NCBI RefSeq assembly: GCF_934660935.1
Contig: NZ_CAKUIH010000003.1
Location: 1 to 64,000, forward strand
Source: an uncultured Parolsenella sp.
GTDB lineage: Bacteria > Actinomycetota > Coriobacteriia > Coriobacteriales > Atopobiaceae
Direction: 5' to 3'
DNA: 64,000 bases
Positions 37,758 through 47,397 of the stretch are shown here, one piece after another. Position 1 is the first letter of the stretch. Every line of letters begins with the position of its first letter. The position numbers and the translations under genes were made by a program. Under the pieces are notes generated by a model, which saw nothing but the letters and a program-made list of their open reading frames with translations, had not been told where the DNA came from and did not search any database.

Positions 37758-39269
37758 CTACTTTCCTGCCATGGCGAGCGAAATCTCCTTGATGGGAGGA
37801 TTCGCACCAGGATACGTGCCCATGATCTCGCCCTCGAACAGGACTGTGATGCGATCCGAGAGCTTCAGCACCTCATCGAAGTCCGCGGAGATGAGAAGGA
37901 CCGCGCATCCGGCGTCGCGCTGGGCGATGATCTGATCATGGATGAACTCGGTGGCTCCGATGTCGAGGCCGCGCGTGGGATAGACGGCCACGAGAAGCCT
38001 CGGGTGGGCGTCGAGCTCGCGGGCGAGGATGACCTTCTGCTGGTTGCCACCGGAGAGCGAGCGGGCGGTCTGCTCGACGGAGGTGCAGCGGATGTCGTTC
38101 TCCTCGCGCAGGCGCTCGGCATGCTCGCGGATGGCGTCGAGCTTGAGCCAGGCGCCGTGACCAGCGGAGAAGCGCTCGTCCTCGGTGGCCTTGAGCACGA
38201 GGTTCTCGGCGACCGTCATGTCACCGACAAGGCCCATCTTGTTGCGGTCCTCGGGGATGTTGCCAAGGCCAGTTTCGATGAAGGCGCTCGGGCTGAAGAG
38301 GCCGATAGCGGAACCGTCCGGACCGATGACCTCGCCGGACTCGGGCTTGAGAAGGCCCGTGACGAGGGCGGCGAGCTGGCTCTGGCCGTTGCCGTCGATG
38401 CCGGCGACGCCGAGGATCTCTCCCTTGTGGATGGCGAGCGACACGTTCTTGAGGCCGCCGTGCTTGACCTCGGGCTGATAGGAGACGCCCTTGAGCTCGA
38501 AGGCAGTCTCGGAGGCGTCCGTGACCTTCTGGTAGGTGCTCTCCGTGAACTTCTGGCCGATCATGAGGTCCGCAAGCTCCTGCTCGGTGGTATCCGCGAC
38601 GCGGACCGTCTCGATGGTCTCGCCACGGCGGAGGACCGTCACACGATCGGAGATACGCATGACCTCGCGCATCTTGTGGGAGATGAAGATGACGGACTTA
38701 CCCTCGGCAGTGAGCGAGTGCATGATGTCGAACAGGCCCTCGACCTCGAGGTCCGTCAGGACGGCGGTGGGCTCGTCGAGGATGACGAGGTCGGCGCCAC
38801 GGAACAGGACCTTCATGATCTCGACGCGCTGCTGCATGCCGATGGACATGTCGCCGACCTTCTCGTCGAGGTCGATCTCCATGCCGTAGCGATCCATGAG
38901 CTCCTCGATGGCCTTGCGGTCATCCGCGATCTGAAGCAGCGGCGAGTTGTGACGCTTGTCGCCCAGGATAATGTTCTCGAGACCCGTCATGTCCTCGATG
39001 AGCATGAAGTGCTGGTGGACCATGCCGATGCCATGCTCGACGGCGACGCCGGGATTGGTGATGTGCACCTCCTGCCCGCGCATGAAGATATGCCCGTCAG
39101 TTGGCTGGTAAAGGCCGATGAGGACGTTCATGAGCGTCGACTTGCCGGCACCGTTCTCACCAAGAAGCGTATGTACCTCGCCTTGCTCGATATCGAGGTT
39201 TACGTTCTTGTTCGCGTAGAACGTGCCGAATGCCTTGCTGATGTTGTCCATGCGAAGCAACTCGGCCAT
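37758..39269 (-). CDS. Nucleoside ABC importer double ATPase
   Basis: The 503-aa protein has two fused ATPase domains. The first has Walker A GENGAGKST, signature MSIGMQQRVEI and Walker B LVILDEPTAVL. The second has a reduced Walker A region, LSGGNQQKVILARE and the PTRGLD Walker B, the pattern of RbsA/YufO-type sugar and nucleoside importers. ATG at 39269 has AAAGGTGG upstream; GTG at 39278 is an in-frame alternative. It is first in the importer operon, 104 nt after the XdhD-type gene. Confidence 0.92.
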   Translation of the reverse strand: MAELLRMDNISKAFGTFYANKNVNLDIEQGEVHTLLGENGAGKSTLMNVLIGLYQPTDGHIFMRGQEVHITNPGVAVEHGIGMVHQHFMLIEDMTGLENIILGDKRHNSPLLQIADDRKAIEELMDRYGMEIDLDEKVGDMSIGMQQRVEIMKVLFRGADLVILDEPTAVLTDLEVEGLFDIMHSLTAEGKSVIFISHKMREVMRISDRVTVLRRGETIETVRVADTTEQELADLMIGQKFTESTYQKVTDASETAFELKGVSYQPEVKHGGLKNVSLAIHKGEILGVAGIDGNGQSQLAALVTGLLKPESGEVIGPDGSAIGLFSPSAFIETGLGNIPEDRNKMGLVGDMTVAENLVLKATEDERFSAGHGAWLKLDAIREHAERLREENDIRCTSVEQTARSLSGGNQQKVILARELDAHPRLLVAVYPTRGLDIGATEFIHDQIIAQRDAGCAVLLISADFDEVLKLSDRITVLFEGEIMGTYPGANPPIKEISLAMAGK

Positions 39270-39373
39270 AGCTACCACCTTTCCAATCGCGTGCCTTCAG
39301 AGATATTTTCCATCCGGGTTGTTTCTCTACCATTACTGTCAGCTTACCAACCCAGTATGCCTTCTTTTATGTC

Positions 39374-42193
39374 CTATTTTGCCCTCTTTCGAGAGTAATA
39401 GGTATCGACCATCGGAAGGTTCGGGCGAAGTTTGCCGTCAAGGGCTCGATAGGCGTTCTGGACGGCCGGGGCTGTCGGGATGGTCGCGATCTCGCCGATG
39501 CCCTTGCCACCATAGGCGACGGGCAGCTGTTCGTCACGCTCGACGTAGATGGCGTGGATGTCGGGGATGTCCGTCGCGCGGAAGAGTCCCAGCTTGCCGT
39601 AGCCGGCGGCGGGGACGCAATCCTCGAGCCCCAGGTCCTCCGTAAGCGCGTATCCCATGCCCATGAGGACGCCGCCCTCGATCTGGCCCTGGATGGCGAT
39701 CGGGTTCACGACCTTGCCGGAGTCGTGTGCGGCGTAGACATCGGTCACGCGGCCATCGTCATCGAGCACGACTACATGCGTGGCGAAGCCGTAGCAGATG
39801 TGGCTCTTCGCGTTGGGGACGTCGGCTCCGAGTTTGTCGGTGGGCTCGAGATACTCGTAGAAGAACTCCTTGCCCTCGAGCGCCTCGAGTGCGGCGACGG
39901 GATCGGACGCCGTGCGGGTGTTGCCGGGGACGAGCTCGGCGGCGGGCACCTCGAAGCTCGTGCCGTCCGCGAACGAGAAGCTCTTGCCGTCGCCCTTGGC
40001 ACTGACAGGTCCCTCGGGGAGGGTGTGGTCGCGCTCGTAGGCGATCATGGCGTCACGCAGCAGGAACGAGGCACCGCGGACGGCCTCGCCCGTGACCACC
40101 GTCTGGCGGGAGCCGGAGGTGGTTCCGGAGTCGGGCGCGTTCTCGGTCGAGCACTCGCCGTTTTCGATGCGCTCGCGCGGAAGGCCGCAGGCCTCGGAGA
40201 CGTCCTGCAGGAAGACCGTGTTGCAGCCTTGTCCGATGTCGGACGTGGCGGCATAGACCACGGCGCGGCCATGCTCGACGCGGATGTTGCAGCGGCCCGC
40301 GTCCGGCAGGCCGACGCCGACGCCCGAGTTCTTCATCGCGCAGGCGATGCCCGCGTGGCCGGGATGCGCGTAGTAGGCGTCCTTCACGGCCTCAAGGGTC
40401 TCCTTGAGGGCGGTGGAGCAATCCGCGATCTGGCCGTTCGGGAGGACCTCGCCCGGCTCAATGGCATTGCGATAGCGAATCTCCCACGGGTCCAGCCCGA
40501 CCTTCTCGGCGAGGATGTCGATGAGGCTCTCGAGCGCGAACTCGCTCTGGCACACGCCGAAGCCACGGAAGGCGCCGGAAGGCGGGTTGTTGGTGTAGTA
40601 GCCATAGCCGCGGATGTCGGTGTTCTGGTACTTGTAGGGGCCGACGGAGTGCGTGCAGGCACGCTCGAGGACCGGGCCGCACAGGCTCGCGTAGGCGCCC
40701 GTGTCGAAGTTGATCTCGCAGTCGAGCGCGGTGAAGTTGCCCTCGGCGTCGCAGCCGAGCGTGAAGGTACCCTCCATCGGGTGGCGCTTCGGATGGAAGT
40801 AGATCGACTCCTGGCGCGTGAGGCGGCACTTGACCGCGCGGCCGAAGTGCACCGCCGCCAGCGCGGCAAGGTGCTGGACGGAGACGTCCTCCTTGCCACC
40901 GAAGCCGCCGCCGACGAGCATCGTCTCGACGACGACGCGCTCGGGCGTGGCGTCCCAGCCGAACATGTGCGCGCATTCCTTGCGCGTGTCATAGGCGCCC
41001 TGGTCCGTCGACCAGATCTTCACGCCGTCCTTGTAAGGGGCGGCGACGGCGCACTCGGGCTCGAGGAAGGCGTGCTCGGTGTACGGTGTCGTGAAGCTCT
41101 GCGTCGCCGTGAACGCGGAGTTCTCGAGCGCCGTCTTGGCGTCGCCGCGAGTGACGTGGCGCTGCTGGCAGATGTTGTTCTCGAGCTTCACCTGGTTGCC
41201 GAAGGCGAGGAAGCCGTCATGGATGAGCGGGGCGTCCGGAGCGGCGGCCTCCGCGATGTTTCGGACGGGTTCGAGCTGCTCGTAGGTGACCTTCACGAAC
41301 TTCTTCGCGCGCTCGACCTGGGCCGGGGTCTCGCCCACCACGAGCACGATGGCGTCTCCGACGCAGCGGGTGATGTCGCCCTCCGCGATCATGACGTCCC
41401 AGTCCTGGATGAGGTGGCCCACCTGGTTGACGGGCACGTCGTCGGCGGTGAGGATGCCGAGGATGCCGGGCTGCTTGGCCGCCTTCTCGAAGTCGATCTT
41501 CACCACGCGGGCACGCGGGAAGCGGGAGCGGACGGCGCTCGCGAAGACCATGTCCGGGAAGTCGCGTTGGTCGAGGTCGTCAGGGTACTTGCCAAAGCCG
41601 AGGACCTTGCGACGGACGTCGACGCGGAAGGCGCGCTTGCCCACACCGTAGTCATCACCGCGCTCGAGGGCCGGATCGATCACCTCGTCGCCACGCAGGA
41701 TGGCGGCGGCGAGCAGGATGCCCTCTATGATCTTCTTGTAGCCGGTGCAGCGGCAGACGTTGCCGCGGATGGCACGCTTGACCTCGGCCTCCGTGGGGTC
41801 GGGGTTCTTGCGCACGAGGGCGGTGCCGGAGATGACCATCCCGGGGATGCAGAAGCCGCACTGGACGGCGCCCACGGCACCGAACGCGTAGACGAAGGCC
41901 TCCTGCTCCTCGTGGGTAAGACCCTCGACCGTGGTAACGGTGCGGCCTGCCGCGAGCTTCGTCGTGAGGACGCACGCGCGGACGGCGCGGCCATCGACGA
42001 TGACCATGCAGGCGCCGCAGGCACCCTCGGAGCAGCCGTCCTTGGCGCTCGTGATGTGGAGGTCGTCGCGCAAGAAGCGGAGGAGCGACTTGTTCTCGCG
42101 AGCCACCTCGACGCGCCCGTTGACGATAATCTCATACGCCTCGGACGGCGCACCCTGCGCCGCGACGGCGGTCTTCTTCTCGTTGGTAGTCAT
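39374..42193 (-). CDS. xdhD: XdhD-type (selenium-dependent family) xanthine dehydrogenase, single chain
   Basis: The 939-aa protein fuses an N-terminal iron-sulfur domain (cysteines 54, 59, 62 and 74; then CGFCIPG and CRCTGYKK) to a molybdopterin domain, with no FAD domain between them. This layout and length match XdhD and the selenium-dependent xanthine dehydrogenase family found beside YgfK and SsnA in purine-degrading anaerobes. Electrons must leave by a partner, plausibly the ferredoxin and YgfK encoded just upstream. ATG at 42193 starts MTTNEKK, 10 nt after the ferredoxin stop. No selenium-insertion genes (yqeB, yqeC, selD) are in the window. Confidence 0.9.
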   Translation of the reverse strand: MTTNEKKTAVAAQGAPSEAYEIIVNGRVEVARENKSLLRFLRDDLHITSAKDGCSEGACGACMVIVDGRAVRACVLTTKLAAGRTVTTVEGLTHEEQEAFVYAFGAVGAVQCGFCIPGMVISGTALVRKNPDPTEAEVKRAIRGNVCRCTGYKKIIEGILLAAAILRGDEVIDPALERGDDYGVGKRAFRVDVRRKVLGFGKYPDDLDQRDFPDMVFASAVRSRFPRARVVKIDFEKAAKQPGILGILTADDVPVNQVGHLIQDWDVMIAEGDITRCVGDAIVLVVGETPAQVERAKKFVKVTYEQLEPVRNIAEAAAPDAPLIHDGFLAFGNQVKLENNICQQRHVTRGDAKTALENSAFTATQSFTTPYTEHAFLEPECAVAAPYKDGVKIWSTDQGAYDTRKECAHMFGWDATPERVVVETMLVGGGFGGKEDVSVQHLAALAAVHFGRAVKCRLTRQESIYFHPKRHPMEGTFTLGCDAEGNFTALDCEINFDTGAYASLCGPVLERACTHSVGPYKYQNTDIRGYGYYTNNPPSGAFRGFGVCQSEFALESLIDILAEKVGLDPWEIRYRNAIEPGEVLPNGQIADCSTALKETLEAVKDAYYAHPGHAGIACAMKNSGVGVGLPDAGRCNIRVEHGRAVVYAATSDIGQGCNTVFLQDVSEACGLPRERIENGECSTENAPDSGTTSGSRQTVVTGEAVRGASFLLRDAMIAYERDHTLPEGPVSAKGDGKSFSFADGTSFEVPAAELVPGNTRTASDPVAALEALEGKEFFYEYLEPTDKLGADVPNAKSHICYGFATHVVVLDDDGRVTDVYAAHDSGKVVNPIAIQGQIEGGVLMGMGYALTEDLGLEDCVPAAGYGKLGLFRATDIPDIHAIYVERDEQLPVAYGGKGIGEIATIPTAPAVQNAYRALDGKLRPNLPMVDTYYSRKRAK

Positions 42194-42203
42194 GTCGTCT
42201 CCC

Positions 42204-42728
42204 CTACACTGCCGCGAACATGCCGCCGGCGTCTGAGATGGCGCCGCGCGGGCAGGTAACTGCGCACATGCCACAGGCGATGCACTCGTCGTAGTCGATG
42301 CGGGCGTGGCCATGGTCGAGGCTGATCGCGCCCGTCGGGCAGACGCGCGCGCAGCGGCCGCAGCCGATGCAGCTCATATGGCACTTGTCCTTTGCCGTCT
42401 GTGGGTGCGAGGTGTTTACGCAGCGCACGCGGATCGGGCGATCCGGGTCGACGAGCTCGATGACGCCCTTCGGGCACTTGCGCACGCAGACCCCGCAACC
42501 GCGGCAGAGCTCGCGGTTGACGAAGGCCACGCCGTGCTCGTTCATGCTTATGGCGCCGAACTTACAGGCCTCAGCGCAGCTGCCGCAACCGATGCAGCCC
42601 TGGCCGCACGACGGTGCGTCGTCGCAGGTCTTGTTGCCGCCGCCACAGCGCACGAACGCGATGGGACGCGGCTTGCGCGGGCGCGCGGGAGCCTTTGGCT
42701 TAGCTGTCTTGGGGGTCATCTCACCCAT
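42204..42728 (-). CDS. Poly-[4Fe-4S] ferredoxin
   Basis: The 174-aa protein has four CxxCxxCxxxC motifs (CIGCGSCAEAC, CRGCGVCVRKC, CIGCGRCARVC, CIACGMCAVTC), preceded by further cysteines (CGGGNKTCDDAPSCGQGC). It resembles the RnfB C-terminal ferredoxin module but has a soluble Lys/Pro/Arg-rich N terminus (PKTAKPKAPARPRKPRP) instead of a membrane helix. ATG at 42728 has GAGGGGA upstream. It lies between ygfK and xdhD, so it probably carries electrons between these oxidoreductases. Confidence 0.9.
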   Translation of the reverse strand: MGEMTPKTAKPKAPARPRKPRPIAFVRCGGGNKTCDDAPSCGQGCIGCGSCAEACKFGAISMNEHGVAFVNRELCRGCGVCVRKCPKGVIELVDPDRPIRVRCVNTSHPQTAKDKCHMSCIGCGRCARVCPTGAISLDHGHARIDYDECIACGMCAVTCPRGAISDAGGMFAAV

Positions 42729-42745
42729 GGTCGTTCCCCTCGGAA

Positions 42746-42773
42746 GGTGGCGCCGGACGCTCCCGGCGCCACC
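42746..42773. repeat. Perfect hairpin between ygfK and the ferredoxin gene
   Basis: GGTGGCGCCGG (42746-42756) and CCGGCGCCACC (42763-42773) are perfect 11-bp arms with a 6-nt loop, in the 117-nt gap inside the operon. There is no T tract, so it looks like an mRNA-stability or processing element and not a terminator. Confidence 0.6.
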
Positions 42774-42845
42774 CAGGTCTTGAATCGGTACTTACTTGTC
42801 TGGCCATACGAGCCGCCCGACAAAGGGACGGCCCGGGTCTCGCCT

Positions 42846-45845
42846 CTAGGCGAACAGGTAGCCGTAGGAGTCGCGCGTGGCCTTGATGGTCAGGCGGACC
42901 TCCTCCGGCAGGCCGCACGCGGCGTCATCGACGTCGTAGGCAGCGGTCTTGCCGTCGACGCGCACGAGGAACGTGCCGTCGGGCTGCGCCAGGAAGCCCT
43001 GGTTCTCGGAGTTGCCCATGTCCTCGGCGCTCCAGAAGAGCGTGAGCTTGTCCTTGTAGGGGCGACCGCTCCACGGGCAGAACACGGCGCAGTTGCCGCA
43101 CTCGTTGCACATGCCGTCAACGTGGACGACCTGGTGCTGGGCGAGGCCCGGCACGGTAATGGCGACGTTGGCGCGGTTCGGGCAGACGTCACAGCAGGCC
43201 TCGCACACGGTGGCGCAGCCAAGGCAGCCGGAGTTCTTGGAGCAGCCGGCGCAGCCAAGGCGGAGGTCACCCTTGCGGGCGTAGCACTCGCCCTCGTGAC
43301 CAGTGCGGACGTTCTCGCTGGCATAGGCCGCGAAATCAACGCCGAGCATGCCCTTGGCGACCTCCTGCGCGTCGGCGATCGCGTCGACGAAGCGCGCGGG
43401 GCCACGGCGGCAGTCGCCGGCAGCCCAAACGCCCTCGACGCCCGTGGCGCAGCCAGCCGGGCGGCCACGACGGTCAACCTCGACGCCGGCGGCCTCGTAG
43501 AGGGAGCCCTCGATGTGCTCGCCCACGGCGCAGATCACGGACGTGGCCGGGACCTCGACGACCTCACCGGTGGCGACGGGGCTGCGGCGGCCGGACTCGT
43601 CAGGCTCGCCAAGGACCATCTTGTCGCAGGTCAGGACACCAGCGCGAACGCCCTTGGGGGCGAGCAGCTCGCACAGCTCGACGCCCTCGGCGAGAGCCTC
43701 GGCCAGCTCCTCCTCGTCGGCGGGCATGTAGCGCTTGGTGCGGCGATAGACGATACGGACGTTCTCGACACCGGGGAGGCGCTTGGCGACGCGGGCGGCG
43801 TCCATGGCGGTGTTGCCAGCGCCGACGATGACGACGTCGGTGCCGAGGGCGGAGAGGTCCTCTCCCCTCTTGGCGGCACCGAGGAACTCGAGAACGTCGA
43901 TCTCCTCGCCGTACTCCAGGCCGACGTGGCCGGGAGCCCAGGCACCGCAGGCCACGACAACGTCGGTGTAGCCCTCGGCCTTGAGCTCCGCGACGGACTT
44001 GGCCTCGACGCCGGTCTTGACCTTGGCGCCATAGGCGAGGCAGAGCTCGACGTCGCGGTCGATGTCCTCGTCAGAGATGCGGAACGCCGGGATGATGTGG
44101 CGAGCGACGCCGCCCAGGGTCTCCTTGCGCTCAAGGATCGTGACGTCGGCGCCGGCGCGGGACAGGAAGAAGGCGCAGGCCAGACCAGCCGGGCCACCAC
44201 CGATGATGGCGACCTTGTGGTCGGCGGCGCCGTCGTGCGCCTTGACGCCGTCGGCCCTGATGGCGGCGAGCAGGGAGTCGATGCCACCGCGGGCGGCCTT
44301 GAGCTTGCTCGCGCGGATGGCGGCACCCTCGGGCTCATAGAAGGCGCGCATGCACTTGGAGCCGCAGGGGTGCGGGCAGAGGTTGCCAGTGATGAACGGC
44401 AGGGCGTTGCGCTCGGCGATGATGGCGAGGGCGTCATCGAGCCTGCCCTCGTCAACGGCGGCGAGGTAGGCCGGGATGTCCTGCTCGATCGGGCAGTTAT
44501 TGCGGCAGGGCGAGGTGAAGCAGCTCGTCAGCGGGAGCGGCCAGTCGAGCTTGTGGGTCGGCATCGGCTTGATGGGCTTCATGTACTTCGGGGACACGGC
44601 GACGGCCTCGTCGAGAGCGGCGACCGCGGCAACGTCGACGTCATCCTTGCGAGCGACATCGGCGAGGAGGCCGGCGATCTGGGAGAAGCGCTCGTAGCCG
44701 CCGGGCTTGAGGACGGTCGTGGCCATGGTAACGGGCCAGATGCCGGCACCGTAGATATCGCGGATGTTCTGGGCGTCAGCGCCGCCGGAGTAGGAGATGC
44801 GAAGCTTGCCGTCGAACTGCTCGGAGATGCGGTGGGCAAGGTGGATGGTGAGCGGGAACAGCGAACGGCCGCTCATGTACATCTCCTCGCTCGGGAGCTC
44901 CTTGCGGGTGACGTCAACGGGGAAGGTGTTCGTGAGCTTGACGCCGAAGGACAGGCCGCGCTCCGCCGTCAGCTTGATGAGACGCTCGAACATGGGGATG
45001 GCGTCGGCCCACTGCAGGTCCTCGCGGAAGTGCTTGTCGTCGAAGGCGATGTAGTCGAAGCCAAGGGAATCGAGACGCTCGCGGGCGTAGTCATAGCCGA
45101 GCAGCGTGGGGTTGCACTTGATGTAGGTGTTGAGGCCCTTCTCGGTGATGAGATAGGTGGCGATGCGCTCGATCTCCGCCGGCGGGCAGCCGTGGAGCGT
45201 GGACTCGGTCACGGAGGAGGAGACGCGCGGGCTCACGGAGTCGACGAACTCCTGGTCAACGTTCTCGAAGCGGTTGAGGTTGGCACTGGCCCAGGCCTGG
45301 CACTCGGCCCAGACGTCGGTCTTGGAGGCGTCCTTCATACCCTCGATGTAGGCGTCGACCTTGGGGCTCTTGATGCCCTCGAGGTCATAGCCCACGCTCA
45401 TGTTGAAGACGAAGCCGTTCGGGTCGCCGAGGCCGAGCTCGCGGGCGAGGAGCTTACAGGCCCACCAGGCCTTGATGTACTCGTCCATGGCCTGCGGAAC
45501 GGTGAGCTCCGTGGACCACTCGCAGTTGTAGCACTCGTCCTCAGCCACGATGCAGGGCTTGTTGACACACGCGGAAAGCTCCTCGCCGTCCATGACCTGG
45601 ACGGTCTTGAGCTCGAAGAAGCGGGCGCCGGCCACGTAGGAGGCGACGATGTTCTGGGCGAGCTGGCTGTTCGGGCCAGCGGCGGGACCAAAGGGCGTCT
45701 CGATCTTCTCGGCGAAGATCGGGTCGGCACCACCCTCGTGACGCACGATCTTGCGGATGCCGAAGATGCTGCCCTTGTCTGCGTGCTCGGTGATGATCCA
45801 GTTCATCAGCTGTGCGAACGGGATCGGCCTCATGACGTCGCTCAT
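42846..45845 (-). CDS. ygfK: YgfK-type multidomain iron-sulfur flavoprotein
   Basis: The 999-aa protein matches E. coli YgfK (once annotated as putative selenate reductase), a marker of anaerobic purine degradation. A dihydroorotate dehydrogenase-like N-terminal domain (to about 430) is followed by the GltD-type Fe-S segment (CFTSPCRNNCPIEQD, CPHPCGSKC). Next come the FAD/NAD(P) domains (KVAIIGGGPAGLACAF, VVIVGAGNTAMDAARVA). The C terminus has a ferredoxin-like part (CATVCEACCDVCPNRA, CNECGNCAVFCPW). ATG at 45845 has GAGAGGAG upstream. It probably links NAD(P)H, ferredoxin and purine reduction or oxidation. Confidence 0.93.
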   Translation of the reverse strand: MSDVMRPIPFAQLMNWIITEHADKGSIFGIRKIVRHEGGADPIFAEKIETPFGPAAGPNSQLAQNIVASYVAGARFFELKTVQVMDGEELSACVNKPCIVAEDECYNCEWSTELTVPQAMDEYIKAWWACKLLARELGLGDPNGFVFNMSVGYDLEGIKSPKVDAYIEGMKDASKTDVWAECQAWASANLNRFENVDQEFVDSVSPRVSSSVTESTLHGCPPAEIERIATYLITEKGLNTYIKCNPTLLGYDYARERLDSLGFDYIAFDDKHFREDLQWADAIPMFERLIKLTAERGLSFGVKLTNTFPVDVTRKELPSEEMYMSGRSLFPLTIHLAHRISEQFDGKLRISYSGGADAQNIRDIYGAGIWPVTMATTVLKPGGYERFSQIAGLLADVARKDDVDVAAVAALDEAVAVSPKYMKPIKPMPTHKLDWPLPLTSCFTSPCRNNCPIEQDIPAYLAAVDEGRLDDALAIIAERNALPFITGNLCPHPCGSKCMRAFYEPEGAAIRASKLKAARGGIDSLLAAIRADGVKAHDGAADHKVAIIGGGPAGLACAFFLSRAGADVTILERKETLGGVARHIIPAFRISDEDIDRDVELCLAYGAKVKTGVEAKSVAELKAEGYTDVVVACGAWAPGHVGLEYGEEIDVLEFLGAAKRGEDLSALGTDVVIVGAGNTAMDAARVAKRLPGVENVRIVYRRTKRYMPADEEELAEALAEGVELCELLAPKGVRAGVLTCDKMVLGEPDESGRRSPVATGEVVEVPATSVICAVGEHIEGSLYEAAGVEVDRRGRPAGCATGVEGVWAAGDCRRGPARFVDAIADAQEVAKGMLGVDFAAYASENVRTGHEGECYARKGDLRLGCAGCSKNSGCLGCATVCEACCDVCPNRANVAITVPGLAQHQVVHVDGMCNECGNCAVFCPWSGRPYKDKLTLFWSAEDMGNSENQGFLAQPDGTFLVRVDGKTAAYDVDDAACGLPEEVRLTIKATRDSYGYLFA

Positions 45846-45901
45846 GGTGTGAGCTCCTCTCCTGCCCCGTCGAGACCGCGCGACGTGGCGAGTGTGGATA
45901 A

Positions 45902-46031
45902 CGCGGGCGAGCCTACGCCCGCGCGACGGCCCCGCGGAGGCCGCCTTGTCCTCGTCCAGACCCCATCCGGACGAGGACGCGTAGCCAGGTCCCAGCCCGG
46001 CTACGCCCACGGGCCGGCGGCGTGCCGGCCC
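45902..46031 (-). repeat. Array of four hairpins in the ssnA-ygfK intergenic leader
   Basis: Four successive stem-loops fill this 199-nt gap: CGCGGGC/GCCCGCG (45902-45923); GTCCTCGTCC/GGACGAGGAC, a perfect 10-bp stem (45948-45978); GTAGCC-GG/CC-GGCTAC with one mismatch (45981-46004); and GGGCCGGC/GCCGGCCC, a perfect 8-bp stem (46011-46031). No T tract follows. The genes lie on one strand, so the array would be in the polycistronic mRNA. Confidence 0.65.
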
Positions 46032-46044
46032 GAAGGAGGACAAA

Positions 46045-47397
46045 CTAGTAGGTGCGGTGGTTCAGGTCGCCCCAGAGCTTCTTGGACTGCTCGAGGGTCC
46101 AGGCGTTGATGCGCTCCTCGTCGAAGGCGACGAACTCGCGGTCCTTGTAGAGGACCTTGCCGTTGACGATGGTGGTGCGGCAGTTCTTACCCATCATGCC
46201 GAAGAGCATGTGGCCGTCGATGTTCTCGTCTGAGAAGGGCGTGAAGACCGGATAGTCCATGACGATGACGTCGGCGGCGGCGCCGGGCACGAGAATGCCG
46301 AGCTGGCGGCCGAAGTACTTCGTGGCCATCTTGGCGTTGTTCTCGAAGAGCATGGTCATGGCCTCGCCCCAGCCAACGTTGGGCATGGCGGCGTTGTGGC
46401 GCTGGATGATCAGGAAGACCTTGAGGCTCTCGAGCATGTCGTGGGTGTAGGCATCCGTGCCCATGCAGACCGGGATGCCGCGGCGGAAGAACTCGAGGAC
46501 GGGAGCGCAGCCAACGGCGTTGCCCATGTTGGACTCGGGGTTGTTGACGAGCCAGGTGCCGGACTCGCGGATGATGTCCATCTCGGCAGGCGTCACGTGG
46601 ATGCAGTGGCCGAGCATGGTGTCCGGACCGAGGAGGTTGTGCTGGAGCAGACGCTCGACGGGCGAGATGCCGCCACGGTTGAGACGGGAGTCCCAGACGT
46701 CGTTCATGCCCTCGCAGACGTGGATGTGGAATCCGGTGAGCCCGTCGTTGGCCTCGGCCATCTTGTCCATCGTCTCGTCTGACAGGGTGAAGGTGGCGTG
46801 GCCGCCAAACATCGCGGCGATCATGTTGTCACCGGCCTCGCGGGCGTCATGGGCCCACTTTGCGAACTCGGCGTTCTCCGCGATGGACTGGTCGCGCTTC
46901 TCTTCGCCACGGCGATCGGAAACCTCGTAGCAGAGGCAGGAGCGCATGCCGAGCTCCTTGGCAACGTCCTTAATGGCGAAGAGGGAGCCGGGGATCTCGC
47001 AGAAGCTGGCATGGTGGTCGAAGATCGTGGTCACGCCGTCACGAAGCGAGTCGAGGATCGTGGCGTAGGCGGAGGCGCGGGTGCCGTCAAGCGTGAGGTT
47101 GTCGTCGATCTTCCACCACTGCTGCTCGAGGTTCTCGAGGAAGTTGGTGGGGTTGCAGCCCTCGATGGCGAGGCCGCGGGCGAGGCCGGAGTAGATGTGT
47201 GTGTGGCAGTTGATGAGGCCCGGCATAATGACGCCACCATGGGCGTCGACGTACTCGTAGCCAGGGTTAGCGGCCTTGAGCTCCTCCTCATCGCCGATGG
47301 CGGAAATGGCGTCTCCATCGATGGCGACGGCACCGCGTTCGAGGTAGGGGTTCTTGGAGTCGCGAGTAATGACACGACCATTGCCGACGATCAGCAT
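46045..47397 (-). CDS. ssnA: SsnA-type amidohydrolase
   Basis: The 450-aa metal-dependent amidohydrolase is the usual partner of YgfK. The metal-binding motif is INCHTHIYSGLARG (HxH), with further ligands in GFHIHVCEG, MLGHCIHV and CMGTDAYTHDM. The family is related to guanine and other heterocycle deaminases; in anaerobic purine-degrading clusters SsnA is thought to act on a purine or ring-opened intermediate. ATG at 47397 has GGAGGGAG upstream. The frame open to 47607 is not used. It is first in ssnA-ygfK-fd-xdhD. Confidence 0.93.
   Translation of the reverse strand: MLIVGNGRVITRDSKNPYLERGAVAIDGDAISAIGDEEELKAANPGYEYVDAHGGVIMPGLINCHTHIYSGLARGLAIEGCNPTNFLENLEQQWWKIDDNLTLDGTRASAYATILDSLRDGVTTIFDHHASFCEIPGSLFAIKDVAKELGMRSCLCYEVSDRRGEEKRDQSIAENAEFAKWAHDAREAGDNMIAAMFGGHATFTLSDETMDKMAEANDGLTGFHIHVCEGMNDVWDSRLNRGGISPVERLLQHNLLGPDTMLGHCIHVTPAEMDIIRESGTWLVNNPESNMGNAVGCAPVLEFFRRGIPVCMGTDAYTHDMLESLKVFLIIQRHNAAMPNVGWGEAMTMLFENNAKMATKYFGRQLGILVPGAAADVIVMDYPVFTPFSDENIDGHMLFGMMGKNCRTTIVNGKVLYKDREFVAFDEERINAWTLEQSKKLWGDLNHRTY

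Noticed and set aside
42306..46109. Open frame of 1267 codons on the plus strand opposite ygfK and the ferredoxin gene
   Set aside because: It is a composition artefact of GC-rich codons on the other strand. The minus strand encodes recognisable YgfK and ferredoxin with full motifs; the plus frame has no domain and no ribosome-binding site.
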